64,000 nucleotides of DNA, from positions 106,270,779 to 106,334,778 of the forward strand of contig CM035417.1 of the NCBI GenBank assembly GCA_020310875.1, given 5' to 3'. The translations under genes were made by a program, and so were the position numbers. Within the stretch, counting starts at the first letter, position 1. Every line of letters starts with the position of its first letter. This stretch comes from Ceratopteris richardii (lineage: Eukaryota; Streptophyta; Polypodiopsida; Polypodiales; Pteridaceae). Below are positions 55,770 through 64,000 of the stretch, piece after piece. The notes below the pieces were generated by a model, which was given only the letters and a program-made list of their open reading frames with translations, did not search any database and was not told the origin of the DNA.

Positions 55770-56017
55770 ATCTAGTCTTTGATACTTGACCTAGCCCTTG
55801 GCTAATGCTCCAATGTGTGTAAAATGAAAATGAGGCTCTGAGGTTACCTCAATCCAAAGCTTTCCTTAGATGGACACCTTGTGCTCTTGCAAATTTGAGT
55901 AGAATAGCTCCCCCTTGATGTGAGCTACCTCCAAGAAGCTTTTGTTGATGCAACTCTTCAACCACAAACTCCAAGAGGTCTTCTTGCTTGTATGTGATAC
56001 CTCCAAGATGCCCAAAT

Positions 56018-56029
56018 GCTCTGATACCA
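56018..56029 (-). promoter_or_regulatory. Copia-6 primer-binding site
   Basis: Complement of TGGTATCAGAGC, one base from the 5' LTR (initiator tRNA-Met). Confidence 0.94.
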
Positions 56030-56030
56030 C

Positions 56031-57036
56031 TGATGGGGGAAGTATCTCAACCCCTAAGCAACGATGAAGCGCGAATGACCTCCACAGGTATCCATCTTTG
56101 ACCTCTGCACACCAAAAATGCTCTTACTCAGAGCTTATGCAGAGAACTCCAGTGAGCTTTTGTAGACCTGTAGTAGACACCAAGGGCTTTACAAAAAAAC
56201 AAATTTCACTTGAAATGGATGCTTACACAAAGAGAAACAATGTCTACAACATGAGCTAGTTGAATGCTCACAACTGCTAGTCAAGCAGAGACCTCACTTC
56301 ACTCCAGCAAACTTTTCTCAGAGATTATACAGAGAATGAATCTCAAACTTGAGTCAACTTTAGAGCACTCTAATAGCTACCCAATGACACCAAAATCATA
56401 GCAAATGGATACATAGAGAAGGAGAACCAGCCCTTACAACAGAGAGCAAAATATTTCCAACAGAGCCTACACAAAGAGAGAGATATCAATCACACAACTT
56501 CACTAAAATGAATGTTGCTCCCAGCTTACTCAGAGAATGCTCTAGAGAATCGATAATCATAAAATAGACTCTTATAGCTATCCAATGAGACAAGAATTAC
56601 ATCAAATGGATACCATATGAGGGAGAACCAATGCTAACAACTCAGGGGTAGAGAGTTGCAACACTGCCTGCGCACACACATAGATATGCCTACTAAAAGA
56701 AAACAAACAAGCAAGAAAGGGGGTTGCTTAAGCAAGGGGCTTGCTTATCACAACTCCAGAACTTAGTGCTCACTTTACATGAGCTAAAACTCCAAGAAGA
56801 TAGCCCAAAAGAAGTCGGGATACATGCTCCTTTTATAGTGAGAGGTGTGCCCCTAAAATCTAGGAACTACCTTTCCAAATCAGCCTCCTAACTTGGAGGA
56901 ATTAGTTGAGATGACTTGGGGAGTGGTTGAGTGACTTTTCTTGATGGAATCTCGTGGCTTTTGGCTTCCTTTGATTGCTCCACATGTCCATAAAAGATTC
57001 CCCACGAATTTTTAGCTTGAAGCTTGACTTTTAACA
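56031..57036 (-). repeat. Copia-6 5' LTR (1006 bp)
   Basis: Same ends and length as 50512-51517; scattered substitutions only. Confidence 0.95.
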
Positions 57037-60000
57037 AGAACTGTACACAAGATTTTATTCAAACTTTCGGCTTGTCCATTGGCTTGTGGGTGATAAGGAG
57101 CTGATTTCTTATGAATTACCAAGAATTCATTCAATAAAGCTTCTATAACTTCATTCACAAAGTGCGTACCTCTATCACTCACAATTTCTATTGGTAGTCC
57201 AAATCTAGTGAAAATGTTCTCAAAGAGAAACTTGGCCGTGGTTCTTGCGTCATTTTTCTTGGTTGCTTTGGCTTCAACCCATTTGGTCAGGTAGTTTGTG
57301 GCTACAATTATATATTCGGCATGGGATCCTTTCGCTGGTGGGCTAATAGGTCCTATGAAGTCTATTCCCCATTTCGTGAAAGATCTGGTACTCATCATGG
57401 GTCTAAGTGGCATTTCATCTCTCCTAATTGGATATTTGGTTCGTTGGCAAGTATCACACCGTTGCACATATGTCATGGCATCTTGGTGTAGAGTTGGCCA
57501 CCACATTCTAGGAAAGAGGATCATTTTTGCTGTTTTATCTGCAGAGAAGTGCCCTCCTGCAGCTCCTGTATGAGCCATCTCTAAAACAGAAAGATATTCC
57601 TCTTCGTGAATGCACATTCGTAATTGGTTATCTTTCCCTCGTTTAAAAAGTTGTTTTCCTATAATGGCATAATCCTTACTTTGTTCTTCAAGTGCACGTT
57701 TCCTTGCTGAAGTAGCTCCTTCGGGGTTCTCTTGAGTTTTCAAGAACTTTACGAGTGGCATGCTCCATCTTGGTGCTATTGTAGAATAGCATAAGGTAGA
57801 GTTCTCATCAGGGATTTGTTCTTGACAGGTTTGACAGGTTGACACATAGTTATGTGCATCTCTTTGCATGGTTGGCCAATATATGCCAAATCTCTTGAGT
57901 GTTTGCCACGTTCCATTTGCATTCAAATGAGTTTTCCATTGGTTTACATGTGCTTTTTGAAGCCACATTTCTTGTTCCTCTTCCTCCACGCATCTCATTA
58001 ATAATCCACTTGAATTCTGGTGATACAAACTTCCCGCAATCATGTGAAGGTTTTTAGTCTTCCAGAGGTCTTGGGTTTGGTTTGGTGTGATCCCATCTTT
58101 AGGTCCATGTGTAAGTATAGGGATCAACTTTTCTGCCCATTGAGGACATACTTCCAGGTTAAAAAGGTACGTATCTAGCAGAACATCTGGTACTCCTATG
58201 GGAGGTTCTCCATGGGTCATTCTTGATAAGTGGTCTGCTCTTATGTGTGTATTTCCTTTCTTGACTACTACCTCAAAATCAAATTCCATTAGCAATAAAA
58301 ACCATCGTACTAGTCGTCCTGTATTACAAGGCTTGTTGACTAGATACAGTAGGGCTTGATGATCAATGAAGAATTTGAATTTGTTTGCGAGTAGGTAATG
58401 TCTGAACTTTTTGACTGCGTACACCATCCCTAGGCCTTCTCTCTCCGTGGTAGTATAATTGCGTTCTGCTTGATTTAATTGTCTACTAGCATAGGCTATA
58501 GGGTGGTCTAGTTTTCCCGTATCTGCAGGTTGAGCTAAGATGCAACCAATGGCAAACTTGGAAGCATCCACATGAATGTGAAACGGCTTATTCCAATTAG
58601 GTACTCGAAGGATTGGTGCTGAACTCAATCGATTCTTTAACTCGTTGAAGGCTTTTTCACATTCTTCGGTCCAATTAAATAGAGTCAATAATGCATACAG
58701 AGGTCTAGCAATTATGGCGTACATATGTATAAATCTTCGATAGTATCCACAATGTCCCATAAATGCTTGAACTTCCTTAGCCGTCTTTGGTCTTGGTAAA
58801 TCCAGAATTACTTTAATTTTGTCTTCGTCAGTTGAGATTCCATTTTTGGAGACAATATTTCCTAATATTTTCCCTTGTCTAACCATGAAGACACATTTTT
58901 CTGGGTTAAGGCATACTCGATATTGTCGACATTTAGCAAAGATCTTTTCTAGCTCTGGGATATGTTCTGATCGTATAGCTGAGTAAGTACAAAGATCATC
59001 CACGTAGACCTCCATACTTTTTCTTAGAAATTCCTTGAATACATGACACATCAATCTTTGGAAGGTGGCTGGGGCATTAGTCAGACCAAAAGGCATGACT
59101 CTAAAGGCATATACTCCCCATTCAGTTGCGAACGCTGTCTTATGTTGGTCCTCAGGAGCAATAGCTACCTGATTATACCCTGAAAAGCCATCCAGAAAGC
59201 TATAGACTTCCTTTCCTGCCACTCTTTCCAAGAGATGATCTGTAATTGGTAAAGGATAACTATCCCTTATGGTCGCAGCATTTACTTTCTTCAAATTGAT
59301 GCACACTCTTAACTTTCCATTCTTTTTCGGTACAACCACCAAAGGTGACACCCATTCCGTGTGCTCAATTTCGTATATGAATCCAGCATCTAATAACTTG
59401 TCTATTTCTTCCTTTATTTTGGCTGAATACACATCATTGTAAGTATATGGTCTTTGTTTAGAAGGTTTGGCTTCGGATGTCATGGGGATTCTATGCCCAC
59501 ATATAGAAGGGTCGACTCCTTTCAAGTCCTTATAGGTCCAAGCAAAGACATCCCGATATTCTCTTATGAGACGAATTAACTCTTGTTCTTCCTCTAATGA
59601 GACATCTTGTCCTATGAAGGTACATCGTTCTTCTCCTTCTTCTACAGTTACGACTATCTTTTTGGTTTGTTCCTTATTATCATATGCTATTCCAGGCTGT
59701 GCTTCTCTTTTCGGCATTTGAATAGCGATTTTTCTCTCCTCCACTTCATATTTTTTAAAGTGAGCTGGTACCTCAAATTGGTCTTGGGGTTTATTTTCTT
59801 CATCTTCTGATTCTCTTTCAAATTCTAATTCCCCCTTCTGTGTGAGTTCCTGGTGTTTTTCATTGGCTGTGATATTTATGTTGGTGGTACTATTCCCTAG
59901 ATCCATTGGTTCGGGCTCCATTTCAATGCTCTCGTAGTCCTCTTTCCAGTCTTTCTCGATCACTTCTCCTTCTTCAGCCTCCTGAAGGACTACCACATAC

Positions 60001-60425
60001 AGGCTAACATCATAACCCTCCTCATCGATACATTCGTTCATGGTCACTACTTCTTCGTTTACATAGACATCGAGGGTCACTAAAATTTCCATCCAACCGT
60101 GTGGTTCAAATTCTTCATCCGGAAATACTTGTGGCATGTAAGCTAGATCTTGTACAGACCTCGCTATTCCTTGTTTTTGCTGCCATCCTTTTCTTCTCTC
60201 CTCTTCCTTCTTTGCAGCTTGGCATATCCATAGATGAGTGTCCTCGTTCATCCAAGATTGATCACTAGAACCTACACTATGAATTGATTGATCGTCTTCC
60301 TCCTTATGAATTTGATTCCATTGTAGAGGTGGAACATCTTGATAAGTGTAAGTATGTAGGTTTATTCTAGTGGTGGTTCCTGCGTGTTGTAGGTATACCG
60401 CATCTTTTCCCCAATCTTGTACGAC
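57037..60425 (-). pseudogene. Gypsy-B Pol: RT, RNase H, duplicated INT zinc module, integrase core
   Basis: In frame with gag, opening after TAG 60426-60428 at a sequence equal to the end of the first protease in Gypsy-A (VVQDWG). The protease domain itself is deleted. RT: RVCINLKKVNAAT, YSFLDGFSGYNQ, VYVDDLCTYS (about 58998-59012). RNase H: FHIHVDASKFAIGC, NYTTTEREGLG. Two zinc modules: first AHVNQWKTH with TCQTC (57820-58010), second AHTGAAGGH with CDTC (57470-57610), both with His-x6-His. Integrase core GIDFIGP, SDRGTHF and NGQAESLNK up to the Copia-6 target site. No other stop is seen from 60251 to 57037. Confidence 0.92.
57470..58010 (-). other. Tandem duplication of integrase N-terminal zinc module (Gypsy-B)
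   Basis: Both copies keep all four ligands: His-x6-His then Cys-x2-Cys. They also share the LYKRG-type strand (GSLYHQNSSG, KQLFKRGKDN) and the WPT block (IYWPTMQRDAHNYV, WWPTLHQDAMTYV). Conservation of the extra copy in two diverged elements argues that it was kept by selection. Confidence 0.85.
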
Positions 60426-62876
60426 CTAATCACTACAGTAGCCTTCCCAGACTCGTTGTGGTGGTGGTGGGTTTGGCAATGTGCATTCTCTGATATAGTG
60501 ATCACCTCCACATCTGTAACATGGTCCTCTGGGTACAGGCGGTCTGTTCATGGGTCGGGGTGGTATGGTTGCTCTAGGAGCTGTGTACATTAATGACACA
60601 TAGTCCTGCTCATATCCGTATGAACTATCTGAAACTTCCATGCCATAGGCATATGGTTCATATAGTTGTCCATATTCTATCACTGAGCTTTCATAATTAG
60701 GATATGTTCCTTGACTAGGGTCATAAAACGAGTCATATGGTTCATTACTAGTCAAAGGTGTGGCTGGGACTATTGCTCTCTCTAGGTTTTCTTCAGGTTG
60801 AGCAATTTTGACGGGGACAACGTTCTGAGGATGGGGCGGTTGTTGTCCTAGTACTGGTTGTGGTTGGGTGTATCCTTGATACACATATGGTCGTGGCGCT
60901 GGTGCCTATGGCTGATAAGAGGGATATCTAAAAGCTTCACCTCCTTGATCTCTCTGAGGGTATCCATAAGGTCTCATGTATGGCTGTGCTGGTCTCGCTT
61001 GCCTATTGTAAGGGCAATTTTCTGTACTGTGATTTGTATATTTTTGTTCTACACTGCAATATTGTAGAGGTCCTGGAGCGGTGGGTTTATTATAAGCATA
61101 AGCAGGTGGTGGGACTACTCCCCTAGTACACAAGTGAGAAGGATGATCACCTCCGCACTGCATACATCTTCTAAGCATGGGTACTCTCATAGGGTTATTG
61201 GGGTAGTTCCTCTGCCCTTGCACGTTCAGCTTCTTTGCTACCAAATCGGCTATTTCCTCTACATTGTTTTTAGGGATTGATGTGCTACTGGCCGAATCTT
61301 CACTTTTCAAGCTACCTTGAGGTATTTTCAAGTCCTCTGCTAGGTTGTCTTCTAGATCTATACATTCCTTCATGCATTCTTGCAAAGTCTGAACTCTCTT
61401 TACATATACCAATGATCTCAAAGATCCGTTCAACAATCCTTCCAAAAATAATGATACCATTTTATTTTGGGTAGGTCTCTCTTCTACTGGGCATCTATCT
61501 ACATATTGCTTGAATCTTCTTGCAGCCAATCTCACTGATTCGGTAGGGACTTGCTTGAAGCTATGGATCAATGATGAAGAATTGTTTTTAATTCTTGACT
61601 TAGTGAATTCCTCAATCATTTCTTGGTATACTTGCTCCATGTTTTGAAAAGTATTAGGGTCCAATGGTTGAAACCATGCTAACGCTGTGTCTGACAAAGT
61701 AAGACCAAAGGACTCATATTGAATCAAGAAGTCTTCTACCTGCTCGGCTCTGATTACTTGTTTAAATTTAGCTATATGATTGTAAGGTTCACTAGAGCCA
61801 TCATAGTGGTTTCTCATGCATTTGGCAACTTGGATTGGCCTTAATCTTCTTCCTGCTTCGGGTGGTCTAGGCATTACAGGGAAAATTGGTCTTCCTATTG
61901 GTATGCCTGGTCCTCTTACTACCGGCGGTCTGACTGGAGCATGAATTCCATGTCTTGGGTCAGTAGTTGGTTGAGGTCGGTAATTAGGGTTATTTGCAAG
62001 CATTGCGAACTGCACATGTGGTCTGACTGGGATTTGGGTTTGTTGTGTTTGTTGTGTTTGGCCCGACTGTTGATATGAATCATCCTGTGATGTTCCAAGT
62101 GGGTTTCTTGAAGTAGTGGCTTGGTCCCTAGGGGGAAACACTGGGATGTTCTGATATTTCAACTCAGCTCTTTCCGCTTCTGTTAAGGGCCAATATCTTC
62201 TCTGATTCTTATCCAGATATGTGATGATGGTGGAGAAATCAGGATCTTGTAACTCATAGATGGTGACTGGATTAGGAGCAGCTTCCCAAATTGAAGAATG
62301 TGCTCTAAGAAGATGCTCTATCCCATTGATCAAATATACATCCATTAAGGTGTCATCTTGGGGAATCAGGTCTCCTCTCCATATCCTAGCAACCGTAGAT
62401 CTTCCCCTAGGTGTAGTTACTTGCTCTTCATTCCCTCCTCCATTTAAGTTTGAAGCATTATTTTCTTCACCAATTTCATTAATGTTTTCTGGGTGTTCTG
62501 TGACAACATATTGGATATCTCTTTTGTCCATGTAAAATCCTCCTACGTACTTGACTGCTGGTCTAGGCACTATGTAAGCCTCTGACGCTTTCTTTAGCCT
62601 GGCCACTGATCTGTTTAGACCATCCAAATAAATAGGGATCTCAATTTGGTTGGTGTTCACATACTCCAAGGAGGTCCTGTACTCTCCCTCAATGATTGAC
62701 ATCATGCCAATCATGGGTACTGTGTTCTGCATATCCTCTGAAGCCATGGGAATTTCTTCCTCTGACTCACTGGAGGTCTCTGAATAATGTGAACGGTTAC
62801 TTTGCTCTGCTGCACTACCTATAGAAGAGATTACACTTCTTCGGCTTCCTAGGGTTCTTCCGGATCTCAGGTTCAT
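60426..62876 (-). pseudogene. Gypsy-B Gag, with in-frame TAG and deleted C-terminus
   Basis: ATG 62874-62876 (MNLRSGRTLGSRRS). Retrotrans_gag-type core (MRNHYDGSSEPYNHIAKF, LAWFQPLDPNTF, SLIHSFKQVPTESV). Knuckles RCMQCGGDHPSHLC, YTNHSTENCP and, after TAG 60906-60908, CYRCGGDHYIREC. The frame then reads GYCSD and meets TAG 60426-60428 at the deletion junction. In Gypsy-A the matching place (GFCQD) starts a fourth knuckle, followed by about 2 kb of gag end, Pol N-terminal extension and protease, all missing here. Confidence 0.92.
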
Positions 62877-64000
62877 CCACTTCTAAACTCTGATCAGTCT
62901 TTGCTAACCTTTAGCCTTTGGCACTCTTCACTCAGGGTTAGAATTCTAGGAAGAATTTTGGCTAAAAATTGACTGAAAATAACTTTTCAAGTCACGATAC
63001 TTAACCTCCAAATTCCACGATCTCTGACTACAGACGATACTTGATCTCTGCATACAAACGATACACGACCCACGAACCCAACGATACACGATCGCTGATG
63101 AATATCGCGATCTTTGATCAAAACGATCTTTAGCACAAACGATACTTGGCTCAAAACGATACACGATACCTGCTGGAAACGATACTTGATACTTGGGAGA
63201 AAACGATACATGATCTTTGGCACAAAACGATCGACGCTACCTGAACAAAACGATACGCGATCTTTGGTAAGTATCACGATCTCTGCAAAACGATACACGA
63301 TACTTTAGCCAAACGATACACGATCTCTCACAAAACGATACCTCTAAAAACGATCTTTCGCAGAAGATCGCTGGCAAAACGATCGCTGACAATACAATAT
63401 CTCTAAAAATGATCTTTCGTAGACGATCGCTGGCAAAACGATACACGACACTTCTTAGCGATCGCTTGAACCAAACGATACACGATATTTTTTCGGTATC
63501 GCGATCTTTGCCAAGCGATACACGATACCCGGATTGAAACGATACAGGACACTGATCAAGTATCGCGATCGGTAAAGACCAAATGATACTCGATCTCGCT
63601 CAAGTATCGCGATCTCTGAAGACTAGACGATACACGATCGACGATCTTTGAGGGATGATCTTTGGCACACGATCGTTCAGAGAAACGATCGCTGTCAAAA
63701 CGATCTCTCAGAGACGATCACTGACGAAACGATCGCTGGTCAAAAACGATCTTTGACCGAAACGATCTACGATCCTTGGGAAATATCACGATACTCAACC
63801 ACAGGAGATCACGATACTTGTCTGGTATCGGGATACTCGACCGCGGGAGCAAAACGATACTTGACCCTTTGCCAAGATTTTTGCTAAGATTTTTAAGTTT
63901 TGGTTTGATGCCCTTGTTTTCCTAGTCCTTCTCCCCTCTCCTCACACTCTGCCTCACTCCAAACACCCCTTTCCACCTCTGTCAGTACCAAACGATACCT
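62877..64000 (-). other. Gypsy-B 5' leader, partial
   Basis: No gene seen. 62985-63870 is the repeat cluster; 63880-63990 is T/C-rich on the plus strand, and a last repeat unit appears at the window edge. PBS and 5' LTR are not reached. Short frames here are translations of repeats. Confidence 0.75.
62985..63870. repeat. CGATAC/CGATC repeat cluster in Gypsy-B leader
   Basis: Dozens of short units built on aaaACGATACACGATC, with variants ACGATCTTTG, ACGATCGCTG and tatcGCGATCTTTG. Irregular spacing, no fixed period. CGATCGC and TATCGCGATC forms give local dyads. It occupies the same position as the TCGCGA cluster of Gypsy-A, with a different unit. Confidence 0.88.

Larger units (their letters stand above)
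50512..57036 (-). mobile_element. Copia-6: complete Ty1/copia element
   Basis: 6525 bp with two 1006-bp LTRs, intact ORF, PBS and polypurine tract. Flanked by agagc (50507-50511) and agaac (57037-57041), a 5-bp duplication with one later change. I count about a dozen LTR differences. It interrupts the integrase of Gypsy-B. LTR and coding sequence differ from both other copia groups in the window. Confidence 0.96.
36889..64000 (-). mobile_element. Gypsy-B: Athila-like Ty3/gypsy element, 5' LTR outside window
   Basis: Minus order: leader with CGATAC repeats (64000-62877), gag (62876-60426), pol lacking the first protease (60425-57037), Copia-6 insertion, integrase end and second protease start (50511-49584), Copia-5 insertion, second protease end and tail (43111-42078), extra ORF (41791-38211), polypurine tract and 3' LTR (37782-36889). 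Same domain plan as Gypsy-A but clearly diverged in sequence. Several in-frame stops and a gag-pol deletion make it defective. The five bases before the LTR are atgag; the partner is off-window. Confidence 0.92.

Noticed and set aside
62985-63870. CRISPR array or centromeric satellite
   Set aside because: Units are short, irregularly spaced and variable, with no fixed repeat-spacer periodicity, and they lie in the leader of a gypsy element.

Overview
This window is plant nuclear heterochromatin made almost entirely of nested LTR retrotransposons. I see no convincing host gene, no rRNA or intact tRNA gene and no CRISPR array. The plant call rests on three things: Ty1/copia elements primed by initiator tRNA-Met (TGGTATCAGAGC), a Ty3/gypsy element primed by tRNA-Asp, and the typical plant copia polyprotein order (Gag, CCHC, PR, INT, RT, RNase H). 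The density of nesting suggests a large genome such as a gymnosperm, fern or lycophyte, but the species cannot be fixed from the sequence.

Layout. 1-5716: Copia-1 (+), 5' end outside the window, two close frameshifts. 5717-7617: 3' part of Copia-2 (-), cut on both sides. 7618-29487: Gypsy-A (-), of Athila-like type, interrupted at 12803-21126 by Gypsy-C (+, TSD caatt). Gypsy-A's upstream LTR is cut at 29487 and fused to Copia-4 (-, 29486-32705), a heavily deleted element sitting in an LTR fragment (32706-32860). 32861-36528: Copia-3 (-), gag to integrase plus one full LTR. 36529-36888: an integrase fragment (+). 36889-64000: Gypsy-B (-), a diverged relative of Gypsy-A, split by two young full-length copia elements: Copia-5 (43112-49583, +, TSD gtaga) and Copia-6 (50512-57036, -, TSD agagc/agaac).

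Most notable biology. Gypsy-A and Gypsy-B share an unusual polyprotein. Besides the protease before RT (present in A, deleted in B), both encode a second retropepsin-like domain C-terminal to integrase. Both also carry a tandem duplication of the integrase N-terminal zinc-binding module, and a basic tail with repeated WVPK-like motifs. Both have repeat arrays in the 5' leader: TCGCGA-centred near-palindromes in A and CGATAC/CGATC repeats in B. Gypsy-B and the unrelated Gypsy-C each carry an extra long ORF between pol and the 3' LTR, with a globular head, an acidic linker and a coiled coil. Gypsy-A lacks this ORF.

Relative age. Copia-5 is youngest (about 3 LTR differences in 1013 bp, intact 1397-codon ORF). 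Copia-6 is next (about a dozen in 1006 bp, intact 1407-codon ORF). Gypsy-A, Copia-1 and Copia-4 LTR pairs differ by roughly 0.6 to 1.5 percent over the parts visible. Copia-2, Copia-3 and Gypsy-B reading frames are decayed, several of the stops being CAG to TAG.
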